Assembly (NCBI GenBank): GCA_002189035.1
Contig: NEEC01000354.1
Location: forward strand, 1 to 46,522
Length of the DNA stretch: 46,522 nucleotides
Origin: Utricularia gibba
Taxonomy: Eukaryota > Streptophyta > Magnoliopsida > Lamiales > Lentibulariaceae
Reading direction: 5' to 3'
Shown here: one piece after another, positions 38,170 through 46,522 of the stretch
Layout of the letters: each line of letters opens with the position of its first letter
Position numbering within the stretch: the first letter of the stretch is position 1
Program-made: the position numbers and the translations under genes
Notes under the pieces: generated by a model
What the model was told of the DNA's origin: nothing
The model's input: the letters and a program-made list of their open reading frames with translations, nothing else
Databases searched by the model: none

Positions 38170-39415
38170 GGTTTTCTCAACGCATGCTTTATATTTGAGG
38201 AGGCGCTCTCGTGGGGCACGGTATCGGGCAAAAGGTCGAGTCGAGCTCGGTCCCATAGTCATTTGTAGCTCGCAAAAAACTTGATGCATTTATAACGTTG
38301 GTTTTAATAGGCTGCCTACATGGTTTCTCAAGGAAAAGCTTGTCGTTTTTGGCGGGTGATGTCGTTGGAACTTCGTTCGACCCAAGGTTCGGTCTGACTC
38401 CTTTGCCACATCGGTCCTACTCGACGAAATCGTGATGCAGTTATTGAAGTTAGGATGTCATGAGCACCCAAAATGGTTTTTTCAACCGCATGCTTTATAT
38501 TGAGGAGGCGCTCTAGTGGGGCAACGGTATCGAGCAGGAGGTCGAGTCGAGCTCGGCCCATAGTCATTTGTAGCTCGGCAAAAAACTTGATGCATTTATT
38601 AACGGGGTTTTAATAGGCTGCCTACATGGTTTCTCAAGGAAAAGCTTGTCGTTTTTGGGCGGGTGATGTCGTTGGAACTTCGTTCAGACCCAAGGTTCGG
38701 TCTGACTCCTTTGCCACATCGGTCCTACTCGACGAAAATCGTGATGCAGTTATTGAAGTTAGGATGTCATGAGCACCCAAAATGGTTTTCTCAACCGCAT
38801 GCTTTATATTTGAGGAAGGCGCTCTAGTGGGGCAACGGTATCGAGCAGGAGGTCGAGTCGAGCTCGGGCCCATAGTCATTTGTAGCTCGGCAAAAAACTT
38901 GATGCATTTATTAACGTTGGTTTTAATAGGCCGCCTCAATGGTTTTCTCAAGGAAAAGCTTGTCGTTTTTGGGCGGTGATGTCGTTGTGAACTTCGTTCT
39001 GACCCATGGTTCGGTCTGTCTCCTTTGCAAATCTGGTCCTACTCGACGAAAATCGTGATGCAGTTATTGAAGTTAGGATTTCATGAGCACCCAAAATGGT
39101 TTTCTCAATCGCATGCTTTGTATTTGAGGAGGCGCTCTAGTGGGGCACGGTATCGGGCAAAAGGTCGAGTCGGGCTCGGTCCATACTCATTTGTAGCTCC
39201 GCAAAAAACGTGATGCATTTATAACGTTGGGTTTTAATAGGCTGCCTACATGGTTTCTAAGGAAAAGCTTGTCGTTTTTCGGGGTGATGTCGTTGGGAAC
39301 TTCGTTCAGACCCAAGGTTCGGTCAGACTCCTTTGCCACATCAGGTCCTACTCGACGATAATCGTAATGCATTTATTGAAGTTAGGATGTCATGAGCACC
39401 CAAAATGGTTTTCTC
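38170..39415 (+). repeat. Duplicated four-monomer block, left copy
   Basis: This block matches 42490-43735 with an offset of 4318-4322 bp (14 monomers). Shared private markers are GCTCGGTCCCATAG at 38245 versus 42563, AACGGGGTTTT at 38601 versus 42922, and a run near 39180-39385 with CCATACTCATTTG, GCTCCGC, AACGTGATGC, GTTTTTCGG, GGTCAGACTCC, CATCAGGTCC, CGATAATCGTAATGCATTT and GGATGTCATGAG. The agreement is too specific for independent drift. It includes a class D half A at 39109-39210 and a weaker D-like half A at 38170-38280. Confidence 0.85.
39109..39210 (+). repeat. Class D diverged half A, last of hexamer series
   Basis: Signature CAATCGCATGCTTTGTATT, CTCTAGTGGGGCACGG, TCGGGCAAAAGG and GTCGGGCTCGGTCC, with private CCATACTCATTTG and GCTCCGC shared only with the copy at 43427. 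Confidence 0.83.
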
Positions 39416-40029
39416 AACCGCATGCTTTATATTTGATAGGCGCTCTAGTGGGGCAACGGTATCGAGCAGGAGGTCGAGTCGAGCTCGGGCCCATAGTCAT
39501 TTGTAGCTCGGCAAAAAACTTGATGCATTTATTAACGGGGTTTTAATAGGCTGCCTACATGGTTTCTAAGGAAAAGCTTGTCGTTTTTGGCGGGTGATGT
39601 CGTTGGGAACTTCGTTCAGACCCAAGGTTCGGTCTGACTCCTTTGCCACATCGGTCCTACTCGACGAAATCGTGATGCAGTTATTGAAGTTAGGATGTCA
39701 TGAGCACCAAAATGGTTTTTCAACCGCATGCTTTATATTTGAGGAGGCGCTCTCGTGGGGCAACGGTATCGAGCAGGAGGTCGAGTCGAGCTCGGGCCCA
39801 TAGTCATTTGTAGCTCGGCAAAAAACTTGATGCATTTATTAACGTTGGTTTTAATAGGCCGCCTAATGTTTTCTCAAGGAAAAGCTTGTCGTTTTTTGGG
39901 CGGTGATGTCGTTGTGAACTTCGTTCTGACCCAAGGTTCGGTCTGTCTCCTTTGCCAAATCGGTCCTACTCGACGAAAATCGTGATGCAGTTATTGAAGT
40001 TAGGATTCATGAGCACCCAAAATGGTTTT

Positions 40030-40127
40030 CTCAACGCATGCTTTATATTTGAGGAGGCGCTCTAGTGGGGCACGGTATCGGCAAGGTCGAGTCGGCTCGG
40101 TCCCATAGTCATTTGTAGCTCGCAAAA
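40030..40127 (+). repeat. Class D-like half A
   Basis: Signature CTCAACGCATGC, CTCTAGTGGGGCACGG, TATCGGCAAGG, GTCGGCTCGGTCCC and GCTCGCAAAAAATTG, with standard TTTATATTTGAGG. It is a mosaic copy. Confidence 0.7.
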
Positions 40128-42489
40128 AATTGATGCATTTATTAACGTTGGTTTTTAATAGGCTGCCTACATGGTTTTCTCAAGGAAAAGCTTGTCGTTT
40201 TGGCGGGTGATGTCGTTGGAACTTCGTTCAGACCCAAGGTTCGGTCTGACTCCTTTGCCACATCGGTCCTACTCGACGAAATCGTGATGCATTATTGAAG
40301 TTAGGATGTCATGAGCACCCAAAATGGTTTTCTCAATCGCATGCTTTATATTTGATAAGGCACTCTCGTGGGGCAACGGTATCGAGCAGGAGGTCGAGTC
40401 GAGCTCGGCCCATAGTCATTTGTAGCTCGGCAAAAAACTTGATGCATTTATTAACGTTGGTTTTAATAGGCTGCCTCAATGGTTTCTCAAGGAAAAGCTT
40501 GTCGTTTTTGGCGGTGATGTCGTTGTGAACTTCGTTCGACCCAAGGTTCGGTCTGACTCCTTTGCCACATCGGGTCCTACTCGAAAATCGTGATGCAGTT
40601 ATTGAAGTTAGGATTCATGAGCACCCAAAATGGTTTTTCAACCGCATGCTTTATATTTGATAAGGCGCTCTCGTGGGGCAACGGTATCGAGCAGGAGGTC
40701 GAGTCGAGCTCGGGCCCATAGTCATTTGTAGCTCGGCAAAAAATTGATGCATTTATTAACGTTGGTTTAATAGGCTGCCTACATGGTTTCTCAAGGAAAA
40801 GCTTGTCGTTTTTGGGCGGGTGATGTCGTTGGAACTTCGTTCGGACCCAAGGTTCGTCTGACTCCTTTGCCACATCGGGTCCTACTCGACGAAAATCGTG
40901 ATGCAGTTATTGAAGTTAGGATTCATGAGCACCCAAAATGGTTTTCTCAACCGCATGCTTTATATTTGATAAGGCACTCTCGTGGGGCAACGGTATCGAG
41001 CAGGAGGTCGAGTCGAGCTCGGGCCCATAGTCATTTGTAGCTCGGCAAAAAACTTGATGCATTTATTAACGTTGGTTTTAATAGGCCTCAATGTTTTCTC
41101 AAGGAAAAGCTTGTCGTTTTTGGCGGTGATGTCGTTGTGAACTTCGTTCGACCCAAGGTTCTGTCTGACTCCTTTGCCACATCGGGTCCTACTCGACGAA
41201 AATCGTGATGCAGTTATTGAAGTTAGGATATCATGAGCACCCAAAATGGTTTTCTCAACCGCATGCTTTATATTTGATAGGCACTCTCGTGGGGCAACGG
41301 TATCGAGCAGGAGGTCGAGTCGAGCTCGGGCCCATAGTCATTTGTAGCTCGGCAAAAAAATTGATGCATTTATTAACGTTGGTTTATTAGGCCGCCTACA
41401 TGTTTCTCAAGGAAAAGCTTGTCGTTTTTGGGCGGGTGATGTCGTTGGGAACTTCGTTCGACCCAAGGTTCGTCTGACTCCTTTGCCACATCGGGTCCTA
41501 CTCGACGAAAATCGTGATGCAGTTATTGAAGTTAGGATATCATGAGCACCCAAAATGGTTTTCTCAACGCATGCTTTATATTTGATAAGGCTCTCGTGGG
41601 GCAACGGTATCGAGCAGGAGGTCGAGTCGAGCTCGGGCCCATAGTCATTTGTAGCTCGGCAAAAAACTTGATGCATTTATTAACGGTTGGTTTTAATAGG
41701 CTGCCTCAATGGTTTTCTCAAGGAAAAGCTTGTCGTTTTTGGGCGGTGATGTCGTTGTGAACTTCGTTCGGACCCAAGGTTCTGTCTGACTCCTTTGCCA
41801 CATCGGGTCCTACTCGACGAAAATCGTGATGCAGTTATTGAAGTTAGGATATCATGAGCACCCAAAATGGTTTTTCAACCGCATGCTTTATTTGATAAGG
41901 CACTCTCGTGGGGCAACGGTATCGAGCAGGAGGTCGAGTCGAGCTCGGGCCCATAGTCATTTGTAGCTCGGCAAAAAACTTGATGCATTTATTAACGTTG
42001 GTTTAATAGGCTGCCTCAATGGTTTTCTCAAGGAAAAGCTTGTCGTTTTTGGGCGGTGATGTCGTTGGAACTTCGTTCGGACCCAAGGTTCTGTCTGACT
42101 CCTTTGCCACATCGGTCCTACTCGACGAAAATCGTGATGCAGTTATTGAAGTTAGGATATCATGAGCACCCAAAATGGTTTTCTCAACCGCATGCTTTAT
42201 ATTTGATAAGGCACTCTCGTGGGGCAACGGTATCGAGCAGGAGGTCGAGTCGAGCTCGGGCCCATAGTCATTTGTAGCTCGGCAAAAAACTTGATGCATT
42301 TATTAACGTTGGTTTTAATAGGCCGCCTCAATGGTTTCTCAAGGAAAAGCTTGTCGTTTTTGGCGGTGATGTCGTTGTGAACTTCGTTCTGACCCAAGGT
42401 TCGGTCTGACTCCTTTGCCACATCGGTCCTACTCGACGAAAATCGTGATGCAGTTATTGAAGTTAGGATTTCATGAGCACCCAAAATGG

Positions 42490-43735
42490 TTTTCTCAACG
42501 CATGCTTTATATTTGAGGAGGCGCTCTAGTGGGGCAACGGTATCGGGCAGAGGTCGAGTCGAGCTCGGTCCCATAGTCATTTGTAGCTCGCAAAAAACGT
42601 GATGCATTTATTAACGTTGGTTTTAATAGGCTGCCTACATGGTTTCTCAAGGAAAAGCTTGTCGTTTTTGGCGGGTGATGTCGTTGGGAACTTCGTTCAG
42701 ACCCAAGGTTCGGTCTGACTCCTTTGCCACATCGGTCCTACTCGACGAAATCGTGATGCATTTATTGAAGTTAGGATGTCATGAGCACCAAAATGGTTTT
42801 TCAACCGCATGCTTTATATTTGAGGAGGCGCTCTCGTGGGGCAACGGTATCGAGCAGGAGGTCGAGTCGAGCTCGGGCCCATAGTCATTTGTAGCTCGGC
42901 AAAAAACTTGATGCATTTATTAACGGGGTTTTAATAGGCTGCCTACATGGTTTTCTCAAGGAAAAGCTTGTCGTTTTTGGCGGTGATGTCGTTGGGAACT
43001 TCGTTCGACCCAAGGTTCGGTCTGACTCCTTTGCCACATCGGTCCTACTCGACGAAAATCGTGATGCAGTTATTGAAGTTAGGATTCATGAGCACCCAAA
43101 ATGGTTTTTCAACCGCATGCTTTATATTTGAGGAGGCGCTCTCGTGGGGCAACGGTATCGAGCAGGAGGTCGAGTCGAGCTCGGGCCCATAGTCATTTGT
43201 AGCTCGGCAAAAAACTTGATGCATTTATTAACGGTTGGTTTTAATAGGCCGCCTCAATGGTTTTCTCAAGGAAAAGCTTGTCGTTTTTGGGCGGTGATGT
43301 CGTTGTGAACTTCGTTCTGACCCATGGTTCGGTCTGTCTCCTTTGCCAATCTGGTCCTACTCGACGAAAATCGTGATGCAGTTATTGAAGTTAGGATTTC
43401 ATGAGCACCCAAAATGGTTTTCTCAATCGCATGCTTTGTATTTGAGGAGGCGCTCTAGTGGGGCACGGTATCGGCAAAAGGTCGAGTCGGGCTCGGTCCC
43501 ATACTCATTTGTAGCTCCGCAAAAAACGTGATGCATTTACTAACGTTGGGTTTTAATAGGCTGCCTACATGGTTTCTCAAGGAAAAGCTTGTCGTTTTTC
43601 GGCGGGTGATGTCGTTGGGAACTTCGTTCAGACCCAAGGTTCGGTCAGACTCCTTTGCCACATCAGGTCCTACTCGACGATAATCGTAATGCATTTATTG
43701 AAGTTAGGATGTCATGAGCACCCAAAATGGTTTTC
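42490..43735 (+). repeat. Duplicated four-monomer block, right copy
   Basis: This is the partner of 38170-39415. It keeps the same order of private markers. It differs mainly by small indels and a few substitutions, for example ATTTACTAACG where the left copy has ATTTATAACG, and TCTCAAGG where the left has TCTAAGG. The second monomer is less alike, with CGTTCGACC and GGATTCATG where the left has CGTTCAGACC and GGATGTCATG. That suggests later conversion. Confidence 0.85.
43427..43529 (+). repeat. Class D diverged half A
   Basis: Signature CAATCGCATGCTTTGTATT, CTCTAGTGGGGCACGG, TCGGCAAAAGG, GTCGGGCTCGGTCCC, ATACTCATTTG and GCTCCGC. It is part of the right copy of the 14-monomer duplication. 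Confidence 0.83.
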
Positions 43736-46461
43736 TCAATCGCATGCTTTATATTTGATAAGGCACTCTCGTGGGGCAACGGTATCGAGCAGGAGGTCGA
43801 GTCGAGCTCGGCCCATAGTCATTTGTAGCTCGGCAAAAAACTTGATGCATTTATTAACGTTGGTTTTAATAGGCCGCCTCAATGGTTTCTCAAGGAAAAG
43901 CTTGTCGTTTTTGGGCGGGTGATGTCGTTGTGAACTTCGTTCGACCCAAGGTTCGGTCTGACTCCTTTGCCACATCGGGTCCTACTCGACGAAAATCGTG
44001 ATGCAGTTATTGAAGTTAGGATATCATGAGCACCCAAAATGGTTTTCTCAACCGCATGCTTTATATTTGATAAGGCTCTCGTGGGGCAACGGTATCGAGC
44101 AGGAGGTCGAGTCGAGTCGGGCCATAGTCATTTGTAGCTCGGCAAAAAAATTGATGCATTTATTAACGTTGGTTTATAGGCTGCCTACATGTTTCTCAAG
44201 GAAAAGCTGTCGTTTTTGGGCGGGTGATGTCGTTGGAACTTCGTTCGGACCCAAGGTTCTGTCTGACTCCTTTGCCACATCGGTCCTACTCGACGAAAAT
44301 CGTGATGAAGTTATTGAAGTTAGGATATCATGAGCACCCAAAATGGTTTTCTCAACCGCATGCTTTATATTTGATAAGGCACTCTCGTGGGGCAACGGTA
44401 TCGAGCAGGAGGTCGAGTCGAGCTCGGCCCATAGTCATTTGTAGCTCGGCAAAAAACTTGATGCATTTATTAACGTTGGTTTTAATAGGCGCCTCAATGG
44501 TTTTCTCAAGGAAAAGCTTGTCGTTTTTGGCGGTGATGTCGTTGTGAACTTCGTTCGGACCCAAGGTTCTGTCTGACTCCTTTGCCACATCGGGTCCTAC
44601 TCGACGAAAATCGTGATGCAGTTATTGAAGTTAGGATATGAGCACCCAAAATGGTTTCTCAACCGCATGCTTTATATTTGATAAGGCACTCTCGTGGGGC
44701 AACGGTATCGAGCAGGAGGTCGAGTCGAGCTCGGGCCCATAGTCATTTGTAGCTCGGCAAAAAATTGATGCATTTATTAACGTTGGTTTAATAGGCGCCT
44801 ACATGTTTCTCAAGGAAAAGCTTGTCGTTTTTGGGCGGGTGATGTCGTTGGGAACTTCGTTCGGACCCAAGGTTCTGTCTGACTCCTTTGCCACATCGGG
44901 TCCTACTCGACGAAAATCGTGATGCAGTTATTGAAGTTAGGATATCATGAGCACCCAAAATGGTTTTCTCAACCGCATGCTTTATATTTGATAAGGCGCT
45001 CTCGTGGGGCAACGGTATCGAGCAGGAGGTCGAGTCGAGCTCGGGCCCATAGTCATTTGTAGCTCGGCAAAAAACTTGATGCATTTATTAACGTTGGTTT
45101 ATAGGCTGCCTACATGGTTTCTCAAGGAAAAGCTTGTCGTTTTTGGGCGGTGATGTCGTTGTGAACTTCGTTCGGACCCAAGGTTCGTCTGACTCCTTTG
45201 CCACATCGGGTCCTACTCGACGAAAATCGTGATGCAGTTATTGAAGTTAGGATTCATGAGCACCCAAAATGGTTTTCTCAACCGCATGCTTTATATTTGA
45301 TAAGGCACTCTCGTGGGCAACGGTATCGAGCAGGAGGTCGAGTCGAGCTCGGCCCATAGTCATTTGTAGCTCGGCAAAAAACTTGATGCATTTATTAACG
45401 GTTGGTTTTAATAGGCCGCCTCAATGGTTTTCTCAAGGAAAAGCTTGTCGTTTTTGGGCGGTGATGTCGTTGTGAACTTCGTTCGGACCAAGGTTCTGGT
45501 CTGACTCCTTTGCCACATCGGGTCCTACTCGACGAAAATCGTGATGCAGTTATTGAAGTTAGGATATCATGAGCACCCAAAATGGTTTTCTCAACCGCAT
45601 GCTTTATATTTGATAAGGCACTCTCGTGGGGCAACGGTATCGAGCAGGAGGTCGAGTCGAGCTCGGGCCCATAGTCATTTGTAGCTCGGCAAAAAACTTG
45701 ATGCATTTATTAACGTTGGTTTTAATAGGCCGCTCAATGGTTTTCAAGGAAAAGCTTGTCGTTTTTGGGCGGTGATGTCGTTGTGAACTTCGTTCTGACC
45801 CATGGTTCGGTCTGACTCCTTTGCCACATCGGGTCCTACTCGACGAAAATCGTGATGCAGTTATTGAAGTTAGGATTCATGAGCACCCAAAATGGTTTTC
45901 TCAACCGCATGCTTTATATTTGATAAGGCGCTCTCGTGGGGCAACGGTATCGAGCAGGAGGTCGAGTCGAGCTCGGGCCCATAGTCATTTGTAGCTCGGC
46001 AAAAAAATTGATGCATTTATTAACGTTGGTTTTAATAGGCTGCCTCAATGGTTTCTCAAGGAAAAGCTTGTCGTTTTTGGGCGGGTGATGTCGTTGTGAA
46101 CTTCGTTCGGACCCAAGGTTCGTCTGACTCCTTTGCCACATCGGGTCCTACTCGACGAAAATCGTGATGCAGTTATTGAAGTTAGGATATCATGAGCACC
46201 CAAAATGGTTTTCTCAACCGCATGCTTTATATTTGATAAGGCACTCTCGTGGGGCAACGGTATCGAGCAGGAGGTCGAGTCGAGCTCGGGCCCATAGTCA
46301 TTTGTAGCTCGGCAAAAAACTTGATGCATTTATTAACGTTGGTTTTAATAGGCTGCCTCAATGGTTTCTCAAGGAAAAGCTTGTCGTTTTTGGGCGGGTG
46401 ATGTCGTTGTGAACTTCGTTCTGACCCATGGTTCGGTCTGATCCTTTGCCAATCGGTCCTA

Positions 46462-46522
46462 CTCGACGAAAATCGTGATGCAGTTATTGAAGTTAGGATT
46501 TCATGAGCACCCAAAATGGTTT
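46462..46522 (+). repeat. Partial monomer at the right edge
   Basis: The last monomer origin CTCGACGAAA lies at 46462. The sequence ends inside the ATGGTTTT core of half A, so the array continues to the right. Confidence 0.95.

Larger units (their letters stand above)
31490..39200 (+). repeat. Hexameric higher-order repeat domain (~1,855 bp period)
   Basis: Class D half A copies occur with their CGCATGC at 31692, 33544, 35391, 37256 and 39110, spaced 1852, 1847, 1865 and 1854 bp, or six monomers each. A second marker, AACGGTTGG in place of AACGTTGG, recurs in the monomer just before, at 31494, 33346, 35192 and 37058 (spacings 1852, 1846, 1866). A third, ATCTGGTCC in place of ATCGGGTCC, lies directly upstream of each D copy. 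Three independent markers in the same register make a real higher-order repeat likely. The other monomers of the hexamer are less uniform. Confidence 0.8.
1..46522 (+). repeat. Satellite DNA array, ~309-bp monomer, about 150 copies
   Basis: The window is a continuous head-to-tail array of one monomer. Using CTCGACGAAA as the monomer origin, the first ten origins are 151, 461, 771, 1077, 1386, 1695, 2001, 2309, 2624 and 2927, and the last is 46462. The average period is ~308.7 bp, giving about 150 intervals. All copies lie in the same orientation. I saw no interruption by a transposon, gene or unrelated sequence. Nearly every copy keeps HindIII (AAGCTT), SphI (GCATGC), SacI (GAGCTC) and NsiI (ATGCAT) sites. 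Arrays of this kind are typical of eukaryotic centromeric, pericentromeric or other heterochromatic DNA. The family name and host are not recognised. The array runs off both ends, so its full size is unknown. Confidence 0.98.
37800..46522 (+). repeat. Right-hand satellite subfamily domain (EcoRV variant)
   Basis: Monomers here share variants that are rare or absent to the left. GGATATCATGAG replaces GGATTCATGAG and creates EcoRV sites at 37839, 41227, 41536, 41848, 42156, 44020, 44324, 44941, 45563 and 46186. CGTTCGGACC or CGTTCAGACC replaces CGTTCTGACC, GCCTCAATGG replaces GCCTACATGG, and GGCCGCC replaces GGCTGCC in many copies. The CCCAGAG form, about half of copies in the middle of the window, is essentially gone. 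This looks like a locally homogenised, younger subfamily. It runs off the right edge. Confidence 0.82.

Noticed and set aside
134-46514. Many open reading frames of 60-160 codons on both strands, including a recurring MPHRVLLDENRDAVIEVRI peptide
   Set aside because: They are the same satellite monomer read in different frames, repeated dozens of times and broken by every small indel. None has a recognisable domain, a consistent start context or a length beyond ~1.5 monomers. I do not call any of them genes.
1-46522. CRISPR array or bacterial repeat system
   Set aside because: There are no short repeats separated by unique spacers. The unit is a ~309-bp contiguous monomer with no spacer and no adjacent genes.
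1-46522. Ribosomal DNA spacer subrepeats or 5S rDNA array (unit length ~300 bp)
   Set aside because: I see no 5S rRNA gene, no polymerase III internal control region and no terminator T-run in the monomer, and no rRNA sequence anywhere in the window.

Overview
The whole window is one tandem satellite DNA array. A monomer of about 309 bp (usually 306-315) is repeated head to tail, always in the same orientation, about 150 times from base 1 to base 46522. Both edges cut through monomers, so the array continues on both sides. I found no non-satellite DNA: no gene, RNA gene, transposon insertion, CRISPR array or array boundary. The open reading frames in the window are by-products of the repeat, and none is annotated as a gene. 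The pattern is that of eukaryotic constitutive heterochromatin, plausibly centromeric or pericentromeric. I do not recognise the satellite by name. A plant is my best guess because of the unit lengths, but the sequence does not prove it.

Inside the monomer there is hidden structure. Each ~309-bp monomer is an old dimer of two diverged direct half-units, A (~154 bp) and B (~156 bp). They match at 44 of 60 ungapped positions around a shared ATGGTTTTCTCAA core. The ancestral unit was therefore ~155 bp, within the size range of many plant centromeric satellites.

Above the monomer there is higher-order structure that changes along the window. In bases ~1-8,500, every third monomer carries the CCCAGAG variant (period ~925 bp). 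In ~8,500-16,800 that rhythm slips and mixed variants follow. From ~16,800 onward a strongly diverged A-half patch (class D) appears in scattered monomers, with intermediate forms already at ~7.3 and ~11.6 kb. In ~31,500-39,200 class D and a linked AACGGTTGG marker recur every six monomers (period ~1,855 bp), a hexameric higher-order repeat. In ~37,800-46,522 a new subfamily dominates: EcoRV-creating GATATC, CGTTCGGACC or CGTTCAGACC, and GCCTCAATGG, with CCCAGAG essentially gone. A block of about 1.25 kb at 38,170-39,415 is duplicated at 42,490-43,735, exactly 14 monomers away.

No genes act together here. The biology is that of satellite evolution (unequal exchange, gene conversion, local homogenisation) and possibly of centromeric or heterochromatic chromatin. 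Many single-base differences are length changes in G, C, A or T runs, so some of the fine variation may be long-read sequencing error.
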